Of a stretch of 64,000 bases of DNA, positions 54,205 through 63,347 are shown one piece after another; the stretch's first letter is position 1, and each line of letters opens with the position of its first letter. This stretch comes from Bog-756 sp963806455 (GTDB taxonomy: Bacteria > Actinomycetota > Acidimicrobiia > Acidimicrobiales > RAAP-2). Both the position numbers and the translations under genes were made by a program. The notes under the pieces were generated by a model, which saw only the letters and a list, made by a program, of their open reading frames with translations, made no database searches and was not told the origin of the DNA. The stretch is from NCBI GenBank assembly GCA_963806455.1, contig CAWDXZ010000002.1, positions 744,001 through 808,000 on the forward strand, in the 5' to 3' direction.

Positions 54205-55548
54205 TCAGGGGACGACCATGCCCAGGAAGGCCAACATGGCATACCCGACCATCCCGAGCGCCGAAACCCCCAAGACGGCGACCTCCACGCGGCGGCGGCC
54301 GGTCAAGGTCGATGCCGCCACCACCAGCGGGAACGCCCCGAGGGCGTACCGCTCGAACGAGTCGAGGTTGGAGCTGGCGAGGGACACCCCCAGCACGACG
54401 GCGGCAAAGGCGGCATAGGACAGGGGGAGGCGGCGGAAGGCCAGCACCAACAGGAGGATGCTGACCACCACCCAGGGGGCATGGGAGGCGCTGCCGAGAT
54501 GGTGCCCGTGGACGACGGCGAGGAGATTGTGCCACATGGCCGGGAGGGGTAGCCGCACCGCCCCGCGATGGCCGAGCTGTTGCTGGACCCGGAACGGGAG
54601 CCAGGGGTCACCGAACTGGCCGTCGACCCAGGCCAGGTAGGAGCCGGTTCCCACCAGGGGCGCCAGGACCGCCGCTCCCCGGGCCACCCAGCCACGGCGG
54701 GTGGTCTCGGTGTGCCGCTGCCGCCAGAGCTCCACCAGCACGGGCACGACGAGCAGGATCCCGACCGGTCGGACCAGGCCGCCCAGGAGGCCGGCCAGGG
54801 CCGCCCACCACCAGCGCCCGGTCCGCGCCCCGAGCAGGGCAACCACCGAACACAGCAGGAGCGGCCCGTCGGCGTAACCGAGGACCAGCGAATAGGCCGC
54901 CGGGGCCAGCGCCAGCAGCCAGATCGAACGGCGGCCCAGCTCGGGGCCCAGGTCGTGGCGGACCAGCAGGAAGAGGGCGGCCATGGCGGCCAGCGAGCAG
55001 AGGTTCGACACGATCACGAGGGCCGGCCCCGGGCCGAGCCCCGGCAGCCAGCCGAGCACCCGACCGGCCATCGGGAAGGCGGGGAAGAACCGGACCGCCT
55101 GCCCGCCCGAGGCGGCGTACCCATGGGCTGCGATCGACTGGTACCACCCGCCGTCCCAGGTCAGAAGGCCCTGATGCACATGGAGTCGCGCTCCGGGGTT
55201 GTCCGGTCGGACGGTGGCGACGATCCCGTGGGCCAGCGCCAGGGTGGCCACCACCAGCACCCGGGCCAGCGTCCAGGCCGGGAGGGCCAGCACCACCGCC
55301 CCCCCGACGTCTCTGGCCCAGGACCTGGCCGTGCGGTGCGGGCGGCGGCCGGGTGGCAGAACCCCCGCCGGCTCGGTGGACGACAAGCCGGTGCGCCCCC
55401 CGCCTCCGGTGCCGGTGGCCCCGCGGCGGGCGTCGGTCGATGGGTCGGTCCCCGTGGTGGAACCGGCGGGGGGCAGATGGGCGCCGGCGACCCCGGGTCC
55501 GCTGGCGACCACCGTCAGGGCGTGGTCGGCGTGAACTGCACCAGCCAC
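54205..55548 (-). CDS. PIG-V-like membrane mannosyltransferase
   Basis: 447 residues. Residues 1-78 are low-complexity Gly/Pro/Thr, so the real start may be downstream of GTG 55548. The membrane part has VHQGLLTWDGGWYQSIAAHG, where the Asp in WDGGWY is the catalytic-loop acid of PIG-V/GPI-mannosyltransferase-2-like GT-C enzymes, then RFFPAFPMAGRVLGWLPGLG and eight or so helices. It would use a polyprenyl-phosphate sugar donor on the outer membrane face. Its beginning overlaps the 3' end of the upstream GT39-like gene by 34 bp, so both are expressed together. Confidence 0.82.
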   Translation of the reverse strand: MAGAVHADHALTVVASGPGVAGAHLPPAGSTTGTDPSTDARRGATGTGGGGRTGLSSTEPAGVLPPGRRPHRTARSWARDVGGAVVLALPAWTLARVLVVATLALAHGIVATVRPDNPGARLHVHQGLLTWDGGWYQSIAAHGYAASGGQAVRFFPAFPMAGRVLGWLPGLGPGPALVIVSNLCSLAAMAALFLLVRHDLGPELGRRSIWLLALAPAAYSLVLGYADGPLLLCSVVALLGARTGRWWWAALAGLLGGLVRPVGILLVVPVLVELWRQRHTETTRRGWVARGAAVLAPLVGTGSYLAWVDGQFGDPWLPFRVQQQLGHRGAVRLPLPAMWHNLLAVVHGHHLGSASHAPWVVVSILLLVLAFRRLPLSYAAFAAVVLGVSLASSNLDSFERYALGAFPLVVAASTLTGRRRVEVAVLGVSALGMVGYAMLAFLGMVVP

Positions 55549-57254
55549 ATGGGTTGATAGAAGGTCGCCGGTTCACCCACCACCAGTTCCCTGGCCTGGA
55601 AGGCGGGGTCGGCCTGCAGGGTCTGGACGATGCCCTCGCACTTGGTCCCGAGCGTCTCGTAGCCGGGGGCCCACACCAGGTAGATGCGGCGGTGGGCCCC
55701 CGCCACCGCCTTCAGGTGCTCGGAGAAGGCCACCGGCGAACCGGCCCGGGAGGCGGCGGCGTAGTCGGCCCAGTCCACGAAGGTGGGCCCGGTGCCCCGG
55801 GGGAACGTCGACTGCTGGTAGCGGCCGGCCGGCAACAGCCGGTTCACGGCCGGGCCGAGCTGGTCCGGGCAGTACGCCACCACGTCGCCGGGCCGGCCCC
55901 GGACGGCGATGGCCGCGGCCACCTGGCCCGCCTGGGTCCGGTTGGTGGTGATGTTGGGGATGGCGCTGGCCAGGCCGGCCACCACCGCCACCGCCAGGAC
56001 GGCCACCCTGACCCGCCGGTCGCGGAAGGTGATCAACCCGATCGAGACCAGCAGGATGAGCGGGATGAACACCACCGAGGCGTACCGGGCGTCGAACGCG
56101 CTGTTGGTGAGAAACCCCCCGGCGATGGCGGCGGCCAGTGTGCCCACGATGACGACGGCCACCGGGCGGCCCAGCGGGCGGGTGCGGATGTCGAGGTCGA
56201 TGTGGAACCGGTCGGTGGCCGTCCCGAAGAGGCCGAGCCCGGCCAAGGCGAAGAAGATCAGGGCGAGCGCCCGGCCACCATTGGTGCCACCCCCGGCGAA
56301 CGACGCCACCGCGTTGACCATGGCGGCGAAGTTGGCCGGGGTCGCCCACGGCGTCCCGGTGTGGTGGGACTGGTACAGGAAGGTCGGGAGCCAGGGCAGG
56401 AAGGTGAGGCAGCCGACGGCTGTGGCCACCAACGAGGCCCGGGCCCCGGACCGCAGCCGGGGCCGGCCGCGCCAGGCCTGCCAGGCCAGCCACAACAGCA
56501 CCGTCCCGATGAGGTAGATCGACCAGTAGTGCGAGTAGAGCAGGAGCGAGGTCACCCCGGCGACGGCGACCAGATTGCCCGGGCCCGGGTGGCGGAGCGA
56601 TCGGTCGAGCGCCAGGAACCCGAGGACGGTGAGCAGCATCACCAGTGAGTACATGCGGGTCTCGGTGGAATACCGGATGGCAAAGGGCGAGGTGGCCACC
56701 AGCAGCAGGGCCGCCCATGCCACGGTGCGGCCCCCGAGGCGCTTGCCGGCCAACCAGGCCAGCGGCATGGTGACGACGCCGAACAACCCGGACAGGGAGC
56801 GCACCGCCACGTCGGAACTCCCGAACCACCCGATCCAGAAGTGGAGCAGCACGTAGTAGAGCGGTGGTGCTCCGTCCCGGCGCAGGAACGAGGGGATCAG
56901 GTGCAGCGGCTGGCGGGCGATGTTGACGGTCAGGGCCTCGTCGAGCCACAGGTCGGACGTGGTCCAGAAGCGCAGGACCACGGAGGCGGCCACCACCGCC
57001 ACCGCCACCCCGGTGAGCGCCGTCATGGCCCGGCGGCTGAACAGCCTTCCCTCGGCATCGTCCGGGCCCGGCCCGACGGGCCCGGACGTCCGCCCGTTCC
57101 GGCCGGCGGCGGGGGGCGGGTCGAGCCCGGCCGGTGCGGACGTGGTGGCTCCCCTCGCCCGGCCTGGCCCGCCGGTCGGTGCGGGCCCGGTCGCCGGCTC
57201 GACGACCGAGGCAGGCCCGGGCGGTGCGGCATCCATGCTCCGCATGGTATCCAT
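55515..57254 (-). CDS. GT39-like membrane glycosyltransferase
   Basis: 579 residues. After about 72 Pro/Gly/Ala-rich residues a first helix (ALTGVAVAVVAASVVLRFWT) leads into SDLWLDEALTVNIARQPLHL, with the Asp-Glu pair of the GT-C first luminal loop, then GAPPLYYVLLHFWIGWFGSS and FAIRYSTETRMYSLVMLLTV, strong marks of the GT39/ArnT-like superfamily in Actinobacteria. About ten helices and a C-terminal extracytoplasmic domain follow. It probably adds mannose or another sugar from a polyprenyl carrier to protein or glycan. ATG 57254 is divergent from the peptide ABC operon. Confidence 0.83.
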   Translation of the reverse strand: MDTMRSMDAAPPGPASVVEPATGPAPTGGPGRARGATTSAPAGLDPPPAAGRNGRTSGPVGPGPDDAEGRLFSRRAMTALTGVAVAVVAASVVLRFWTTSDLWLDEALTVNIARQPLHLIPSFLRRDGAPPLYYVLLHFWIGWFGSSDVAVRSLSGLFGVVTMPLAWLAGKRLGGRTVAWAALLLVATSPFAIRYSTETRMYSLVMLLTVLGFLALDRSLRHPGPGNLVAVAGVTSLLLYSHYWSIYLIGTVLLWLAWQAWRGRPRLRSGARASLVATAVGCLTFLPWLPTFLYQSHHTGTPWATPANFAAMVNAVASFAGGGTNGGRALALIFFALAGLGLFGTATDRFHIDLDIRTRPLGRPVAVVIVGTLAAAIAGGFLTNSAFDARYASVVFIPLILLVSIGLITFRDRRVRVAVLAVAVVAGLASAIPNITTNRTQAGQVAAAIAVRGRPGDVVAYCPDQLGPAVNRLLPAGRYQQSTFPRGTGPTFVDWADYAAASRAGSPVAFSEHLKAVAGAHRRIYLVWAPGYETLGTKCEGIVQTLQADPAFQARELVVGEPATFYQPMWLVQFTPTTP

Positions 57255-57410
57255 CGCCGGAAGTCAGGTGGCGCCTCTCGCCGCCCCCTTGGAACCGGCA
57301 CCTACTTGGCGGTAACGTGCCCCTCGACGAGTTGCTGCCTGTGGCAGAGTGCAGACTCTCGTCACGGAGCGATAACCGTCATCGTTCGGCAGGGGGAAAG
57401 GCTTGGGGGA

Positions 57411-59096
57411 ATGTCTCATCACGAATTGAGCCGCCGCAGCTTCCTGTCCCGCAGTGCGATGGCCGGGGGGGCGGTTGCCCTCGGGGCCGGGGCCCCGGGA
57501 CTGTTGGCCGGATGTTCTTCCAGCGCCGGGTCGCCGACCAGTACCGCAGCCGGCTCGAAGCCGGGGGTCGGCACCGGAACGCCCAAGCGGGGCGGGGCGC
57601 TCACCGTCGGCACCATCGCCGAGATCGACGGCTTCTACCCCGCCACCAACCACTGGGACACCAACGGGTACCTCTACGCCAACGCGGTCTACGACCCCCT
57701 GATGGCCGTGGCGGCGGACGGCACCATCGAGCCCTATCTGGCCCAGTCGATGACCCCCAACTCCACCTTCGACGCGTGGACGATGACGCTACGGCCCAAC
57801 ATCAAGTTCCACGACGGGTCGGCCCTCACCTCGGCGGTGGTGGTGGCCAACTACAAGGCCCTGAAGTCCTCTGCTTTGACCGGCCCGGCCCTGGCCCAGG
57901 TGACCTCGGTCGAGGCAACCGACGCCATGACAGTCACCTACCACTTGACCGGGCCCAATCCGAGCTTCCCGGCCGGCCTCACCACCCAGGTGGGCTACGT
58001 AGTGGGCCAGGCCATGATCGACCAGGCCAACAGCAACTCGAACGGCGTCATCAAGCCCGTCGGGACCGGACCGTTCATCTACTCCCAGTGGCAGCAGAAC
58101 AGCTCCTTCACCGCCACCCGCAACCCCAATTACTGGCGCAGCGGCCTCCCCTACCTCGACTCCATCACCTTCAGGCCCATCCCCGACAACACCCAGCGGG
58201 AGTCGACCCTCCGGTCGGGCGGGGTCGACATGATCGAGTCGGCCACCCCGATGACCATCACCAACTTCGAGGGCTCGGGGGGCTCCGGATTCCAACTGGT
58301 CGACACCCGCACCGGGGTCATCGGGCAGCCCAGCTTCACCTACATCATGCTCAACGCGGTGACCCCGCCCACCAACGACCTCTCGATCCGCCAGGCACTG
58401 GCCAAGGCCATGAACCAGGAGGAGGTCCAGAAGATCATCGGCGGGCCACCGTCGAAGCCGGCCAACGGGATCTTCCTGCCCGACTCCCCCTACTACAGCA
58501 AGACGACCTACCCCACCTACGACCCGAGCGGGGCCGCGGCCCTCGTCAGCCAGTACAAGGCCAAGCACGGGACGCCCACCATCCAGCTGATGACCATCCC
58601 CGACCCCAACGCCATCAAGGAGGTGCAGGCCCTCCAGCAGATGTGGCAGCAGGTCGGGTTCAAGGTGAGCATCTCCGAGGTCGAGCAGGCCACCATCATC
58701 GACGACTTCGTCCTGGGCAAGTTCCAGGCGGTCACCTCCTACCAGTTCGGGGCGGTCAGCCCCGACCTCAACTACGTCTGGTGGAGCACCACCACCATCT
58801 CACCCATCGGGAGCATCGGGCTCAACTTCACCCGGTTCAACGACCCTACCCTCGAGGCGGCCATGCTCCAGGGCCGCCATACCACCGACCAGGCCACCCG
58901 GGTGGCGGCCTACAAGACGGTGAACGAGCAGCTCGCCATCCAGCTCCCCTACTTGTGGATCGAGCAGTTCTACTTCTCCGAGGTGGCAGCCGACCGGGTG
59001 CAGAACTTCAACAACCCGACCCTGCCCGACGGCAAGCCCGGATACGGCTTCAACGAAGGCATCTTCTTCCCTACCCAGGTCTGGCTCAACGGGTAA
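57411..59096 (+). CDS. Peptide ABC transporter substrate-binding lipoprotein
   Basis: 561 residues. The N-terminus SRRSFLSRSAMAGGAVALGA with LLAGC combines a twin-arginine signal and a lipobox (Cys near 36), so it is exported folded and lipid-anchored. Body of the SBP_bac_5 family: RGGALTVGTIAEIDGFYPAT, LRPNIKFHDGSALTSAVVVA, KPVGTGPFIYSQWQQNSSFT, RNPNYW. ATG 57411 has GGGGGAAAGGCTTGGGGGA upstream; the frame is open earlier but overlaps the divergent gene. First gene of a five-gene importer operon; ligand probably a peptide or other organic solute. Confidence 0.93.
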   Translation: MSHHELSRRSFLSRSAMAGGAVALGAGAPGLLAGCSSSAGSPTSTAAGSKPGVGTGTPKRGGALTVGTIAEIDGFYPATNHWDTNGYLYANAVYDPLMAVAADGTIEPYLAQSMTPNSTFDAWTMTLRPNIKFHDGSALTSAVVVANYKALKSSALTGPALAQVTSVEATDAMTVTYHLTGPNPSFPAGLTTQVGYVVGQAMIDQANSNSNGVIKPVGTGPFIYSQWQQNSSFTATRNPNYWRSGLPYLDSITFRPIPDNTQRESTLRSGGVDMIESATPMTITNFEGSGGSGFQLVDTRTGVIGQPSFTYIMLNAVTPPTNDLSIRQALAKAMNQEEVQKIIGGPPSKPANGIFLPDSPYYSKTTYPTYDPSGAAALVSQYKAKHGTPTIQLMTIPDPNAIKEVQALQQMWQQVGFKVSISEVEQATIIDDFVLGKFQAVTSYQFGAVSPDLNYVWWSTTTISPIGSIGLNFTRFNDPTLEAAMLQGRHTTDQATRVAAYKTVNEQLAIQLPYLWIEQFYFSEVAADRVQNFNNPTLPDGKPGYGFNEGIFFPTQVWLNG

Positions 59097-59139
59097 ACGG
59101 GTCGTTGTCCGGTCATCGGTCCCACATCCCGACTCCACC

Positions 59140-60084
59140 ATGATCAAGTACTTCATCCGCCGACTGCTCCAGCTGGTGGTGGTGGCGTTCATTATTTCGG
59201 TGCTGGTCTTCCTGCTGGTCCACCTGCTCCCCGGCGATCCGTCGGTCACCATCCTCGGGCCCAATGACACCGCTCACAACCGGGCGGTGCTGTTCAAGCA
59301 GCTGGGCCTCAACAAGCCGCTTATCCAGCAGTACTTCACTTGGCTCACGTCGGTGTTCCACGGCAGTCTCGGACAGTCCTACCTCAACCACGAGTCGGTC
59401 ACCCACATCATCTCCACCGGGTGGCCGATCGACCTGGAGCTCATCATCATCTCCCAGGTCGTGGCGTTCTCCGTGGCCATCCCCCTCGCCCTCGTCACCG
59501 CCCGCCGGCCCAACCGGCCCTTCGACAACGTGGCCACCACCAGCACCTTCGGGATGCTGGCCCTCCCGCCCTTCGTCATCGCCCCCATCATGGTGGCCAT
59601 CTTCGCCGTCGGGTTCCACTGGTTTCCGGCCACCGGTTACGTCCCCTTCACCCAGGACCCGGCCACCAACCTGCACGACATGATCCTTCCGTCGTTGGCC
59701 ATCACGGCCGGATCGGTGGCCGTCTACTTCCGGCTGTTCCGCTCCGACCTCATCAGCACCCTGCAGGAGGACTTCATCACCATGGCCCGGTCGAAGGGGA
59801 TGTCCCCCGGGCGGATCATGTGGCGCCACGCCTTCCGGCCCTCGTCGTTCTCCTTGCTGGCCGCGGCCGGGGTGAACATCGGCGCCCTCATCGCCGGCAC
59901 CTTCATCGTCGAGTACCTCTTCGCCCTCCCCGGCCTCGGCTACTCGCTCGTCGTGGCCGTCAACCAGCGCGACTACCTGGTCGTCCAAGGCATCACCCTG
60001 GTAGTGGCCATCGTCTACGTGCTGCTGCAATTCGTCATCGACTTCGTGTTCACGGTGGTCGACCCGAGAGTGACGAGGGAGTGA
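59140..60084 (+). CDS. Peptide ABC transporter permease (DppB/OppB type)
   Basis: 314 residues, six membrane helices. IKYFIRRLLQLVVVAFIISV is the usual DppB N-terminus, followed by HLLPGDPS and the cytoplasmic EAA-type loop FITMARSKGMSPGRIMWRHA, where ATPases dock, and FIVEYLFALPGLGYSLVVAV. It forms half of the transmembrane channel. It lies 43 bp after the binding protein and 3 bp before the second permease. No clear Shine-Dalgarno precedes the ATG. Confidence 0.93.
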   Translation: MIKYFIRRLLQLVVVAFIISVLVFLLVHLLPGDPSVTILGPNDTAHNRAVLFKQLGLNKPLIQQYFTWLTSVFHGSLGQSYLNHESVTHIISTGWPIDLELIIISQVVAFSVAIPLALVTARRPNRPFDNVATTSTFGMLALPPFVIAPIMVAIFAVGFHWFPATGYVPFTQDPATNLHDMILPSLAITAGSVAVYFRLFRSDLISTLQEDFITMARSKGMSPGRIMWRHAFRPSSFSLLAAAGVNIGALIAGTFIVEYLFALPGLGYSLVVAVNQRDYLVVQGITLVVAIVYVLLQFVIDFVFTVVDPRVTRE

Positions 60085-60087
60085 GCC

Positions 60088-61047
60088 GTGCCTGACGACC
60101 GGGAGCTCACCGCCACCCGCGCCTCCGGCCAGCTGCTGGCCGACCAGGTCCCCGGGCTCGCCGCTACCGACGAGCTGGTGGTGTCACGCCAGAGCGAGAC
60201 CCTCGACTCCGACGACATATTGGTCCGGAGGCCCCTCGGCATCCTCTTTTGGATCGCCCTGGCGTGGGTAGGGCTGGTGATCGTGCTCGCCCTCATCGCC
60301 AACCTGTTGCCCCTGCCCAATCCAGACTTCCAGAACTACTCGGCCATCAACGCCCACCCGAGCATCCACCACCTCCTCGGTACCGACGAGCTCGGACGCG
60401 ACCTGCTCAGCCGGGTCATCTTCGGGGCTCGGGTCTCGCTGGTGGTCGGGTTCGGCTCGGTGCTCATCGGCATGGTCATCGGCGGCATGCTCGGGCTCGT
60501 CTCGGGCTACAAGGGCGGGCGGCTGGACGTCGCCCTCAACGCCGGGTCGTTCGTGCTGCTGGCCTTCCCCGCCATCGTGGCGGTGATCGCCATCGTCGCA
60601 TTTTGGGGGCAGTCCCTCTTGAAGATCACCATCATCATCGGCGTGGCCACCATCCCGGTCCTCTACCGCGTCGTCCGGGCCTCGAGCCTTTCCTTTGCCA
60701 ACCGTGACTTCGTGGTGGCGGCCAAGACGATGGGGGCCAGCTCCACCCGGGTGGTGTTCCGGGAGATCCTGCCCAACGTCGTGCCGGCCGCGGTGACCTT
60801 CGGACTGATCGCGGTGGCGGCGGTCATCGTGCTCGAGGGGTCTCTCGCCTTCCTCGGGCTGTCGGTGCCGCTTCCCACCCCGTCGTGGGGCAACATCATC
60901 GCCGAGGGCTCCTCCAACAACAACCTGCAGGTCAACCCCTACATCATGATGTGGCCGGTGCTGGCGATGTTCCTGCTGCTGCTGTCGATCAACCTCATCG
61001 GCGACCGCCTCCGCCAGCGGTTCGACATCCGCGAGGGCCTCCTGTGA
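60088..61047 (+). CDS. Peptide ABC transporter permease (DppC/OppC type)
   Basis: 319 residues from GTG 60088, with GAGGGAG upstream. A 45-residue soluble N-terminus, then a helix and HLLGTDELGRDLLSRVIFGA, the DppC signature, GFGSVLIGMVIGGMLGLVSG, and the EAA loop FVVAAKTMGASSTRVVFREI. Forms the second half of the channel with the preceding protein. Its TGA overlaps the GTG of the following ATPase gene. Confidence 0.93.
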   Translation: MPDDRELTATRASGQLLADQVPGLAATDELVVSRQSETLDSDDILVRRPLGILFWIALAWVGLVIVLALIANLLPLPNPDFQNYSAINAHPSIHHLLGTDELGRDLLSRVIFGARVSLVVGFGSVLIGMVIGGMLGLVSGYKGGRLDVALNAGSFVLLAFPAIVAVIAIVAFWGQSLLKITIIIGVATIPVLYRVVRASSLSFANRDFVVAAKTMGASSTRVVFREILPNVVPAAVTFGLIAVAAVIVLEGSLAFLGLSVPLPTPSWGNIIAEGSSNNNLQVNPYIMMWPVLAMFLLLLSINLIGDRLRQRFDIREGLL

Positions 61048-62207
61048 GCCTGCGGTCGGCCACCCGGCGGCGGGGCCAGCCCGTCGAGTTCCGCGACATC
61101 GGCAACCCGTCCGAGCCCTTGCTGGTCGTCGAGGACCTGCATACCGCCTTCCGCACCTCGAGAGGCACGGTCCGGGCGGTCGACGGGGTGTCGCTGACCG
61201 TGACCCGCGGGGAGACACTGGGGATCGTGGGCGAGTCGGGGTCGGGCAAGACCGTCCTCTCCCGCTCGATCATGGGGCTCCTGCCCGCCCGCGACGTGGT
61301 CAGGAGCGGCACGGTGACCTTCGCCGGCCACGAGCTGACGGCCATGAGCCCCACCCAGCTGCGACAGGTCTGGGGCGCCGAGCTCAGCATGATCTTCCAG
61401 GACCCGATGACCGCCCTCAACCCGGTGAAGCGCATCGGCAGGCAGATCACCGAGTCCCTCCGCCTCCATCTCGGCATGGACCGGGCCGAGGCCAACGCCC
61501 AGGCCATCGAGCTGCTCCGTTCGGTCGGCATCCCGTCGCCCCACGAACGGATCGGGTGGTACCCGTTCCAGCTGTCCGGGGGCATGCGACAGCGGGTCAT
61601 GATCGCCATCGCCCTGGCCTGCGCTCCACGGTTGGTGATGGCCGACGAACCCACCACCGGGCTCGACGTGACGGTGCAGGCCCAGATCCTCGACCTGCTG
61701 GCCGACCTCCAACGCGAGCGCCACATGGCGGTCATCCTGGTCACCCACGACCTCGGCGTCGTGGCCAGCCGGGCCGACCACATCGTGGTCATGTACGCCG
61801 GCCGCGTCGTGGAGCAGGCGCCGACCCGCACGCTGTTCGCCGACACCCACATGCCCTACACCCGGGCGCTGATGGAATCGATCCCCCGCCTGTCCGAGCC
61901 GAGCGGCACCCGGCTCCATGCCATCGCCGGGCGCCCCCCCGACCTGATCACGCCGCCCCCCGGGTGCCGGTTCGCCCCCCGCTGCCCCTACGCCCAGGAC
62001 AAGTGCCGGGAGAGCGAGCCCCCGCTGCGCACCGCGACCAGTCCCGACCACCTCTTCGCCTGCTGGTTCCCGCTGGTCAACGGCATCCCCACCGCGCCCA
62101 CGACCCGCGATCCGGGGGCGGCTCCCCTGGCCACCACGGCGGCGAGCACGGCGAGCTCACCGGCCGCCACCGCCATCGATCCCGACGCCGGGGTGCAGTC
62201 GCCGTGA
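61044..62207 (+). CDS. Peptide ABC transporter ATP-binding protein (DppD/OppD type)
   Basis: 387 residues from GTG 61044, overlapping the permease stop by 4 bp. Walker A GESGSGKT near residue 61-68, Q-loop MIFQDPMTALNP, signature LSGGMRQRV, Walker B LVMADEPTTGLD and H-loop VTHDLG. The C-terminal GCRFAPRCPYAQDKC motif is the oligopeptide-transporter-type domain. Powers import together with the next gene product. A Thr/Ala-rich tail ends the protein. Confidence 0.95.
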   Translation: MSLRSATRRRGQPVEFRDIGNPSEPLLVVEDLHTAFRTSRGTVRAVDGVSLTVTRGETLGIVGESGSGKTVLSRSIMGLLPARDVVRSGTVTFAGHELTAMSPTQLRQVWGAELSMIFQDPMTALNPVKRIGRQITESLRLHLGMDRAEANAQAIELLRSVGIPSPHERIGWYPFQLSGGMRQRVMIAIALACAPRLVMADEPTTGLDVTVQAQILDLLADLQRERHMAVILVTHDLGVVASRADHIVVMYAGRVVEQAPTRTLFADTHMPYTRALMESIPRLSEPSGTRLHAIAGRPPDLITPPPGCRFAPRCPYAQDKCRESEPPLRTATSPDHLFACWFPLVNGIPTAPTTRDPGAAPLATTAASTASSPAATAIDPDAGVQSP

Positions 62208-63292
62208 CCACGCTCGCCCCCGAACCGGCCGTCCCCCTCGACTCCGGCGACACGGTGCTCGAGGTCGACAACCTGGTGGTCGAGTTCCGCAGCGGTCGCC
62301 AACGGGTCCACGCGGTGTCGGGCGTGTCCTTCACCGTCAAGCGAGGCGAGACGCTCGGGCTGGTCGGCGAGTCGGGTTGCGGCAAGTCGACCACCGGCCG
62401 GGCCCTGGTCCAGGTGCAGCCGGCGACCTCCGGGCGGGTCGTCTACCGCGGCCAGGAGCTGGGCCGGCTGTCCAAGCGGCAGCTGCGGGCCACCCGGACA
62501 AAGATCCAGATGATCTTCCAGGACCCGATCTCGTCCCTCAACCCGCGGCGGCGGGTCCGGGACATCGTGGCCGAACCCCTCAACATCTGGCGCCTGGGCA
62601 CCGGCGCGGAGCGGACGGCCAAGGTGCGCGAGATGCTCGAAGCGGTGGGGATCGATCCCGACGCCGCCGGGGATCGACGGCCCCAGGAGTTCTCCGGCGG
62701 CCAGTGCCAGCGCATCAGCATCGCCCGGGCACTCATGGTCGACCCCGACCTGCTCATCTGCGACGAGCCGGTCTCGGCCCTCGACGTCTCGGTGCAGGCC
62801 CAGATCCTCAACCTCCTCGCCGACCTCAAGGCCAAGTTCGGGCTGACCATGGTCTTCATCGCCCACGACCTCGCCGTGGTGAAGAACGTGAGCGACCGGG
62901 TGGCCGTCATGTACCTCGGGAAGTTGGTCGAGATCGCCGGGGCGGACGACCTCTACCGGGCGGCGGCCCACCCCTACACCGAGGCCCTCCTGGCCTCGAT
63001 CCCCGAACCGGACCCGGATCACCAGTCCGACCACGAGCCGCTGACCGGGGAGATCCCCTCCGCCCTCGACCCGCCGTCGGGATGCCGGTTCCGGACCCGC
63101 TGCCCCTACGCCCAGGTCCTCTGCGCCGAGCAGGAGCCCCTGCTGCGCGAGATCGCCCCCGGGCACCAGGTGGCCTGCCACTTCCCGCTGGTCGGCGGGG
63201 ATGCCAACGGCGTGGCCGCCCGGGCCGAAGCCAGCACCGTCCCGTCGCCGGCTCCGGCCCCGCAGCCGGTCCCCAGCCAGATCGACGCCTGA
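62204..63292 (+). CDS. Peptide ABC transporter ATP-binding protein (DppF/OppF type)
   Basis: 362 residues from GTG 62204, overlapping the previous stop by 4 bp. Walker A GESGCGKST, Q-loop MIFQDPISSLNP, signature FSGGQCQRISIARAL, Walker B LLICDEPVSALD, H-loop IAHDLAVV and the C-terminal GCRFRTRCPYAQVLC cluster. Last gene of the operon and convergent with rpsA; a hairpin follows directly after its stop. Confidence 0.95.
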   Translation: MTTLAPEPAVPLDSGDTVLEVDNLVVEFRSGRQRVHAVSGVSFTVKRGETLGLVGESGCGKSTTGRALVQVQPATSGRVVYRGQELGRLSKRQLRATRTKIQMIFQDPISSLNPRRRVRDIVAEPLNIWRLGTGAERTAKVREMLEAVGIDPDAAGDRRPQEFSGGQCQRISIARALMVDPDLLICDEPVSALDVSVQAQILNLLADLKAKFGLTMVFIAHDLAVVKNVSDRVAVMYLGKLVEIAGADDLYRAAAHPYTEALLASIPEPDPDHQSDHEPLTGEIPSALDPPSGCRFRTRCPYAQVLCAEQEPLLREIAPGHQVACHFPLVGGDANGVAARAEASTVPSPAPAPQPVPSQIDA

Positions 63293-63296
63293 GCAC

Positions 63297-63326
63297 CTCA
63301 GGGGCCGGCGGTCCCTCACCCCTGAG
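63297..63326. terminator. Bidirectional hairpin between ABC operon and rpsA
   Basis: CTCAGGGG (63297-63304) pairs with CCCCTGAG (63319-63326) around a 14-nt loop, in the 55-bp gap between convergent stop codons. No T-run is visible. Confidence 0.5.
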
Positions 63327-63347
63327 CGCGGCTCGACCCTGCCCGGG

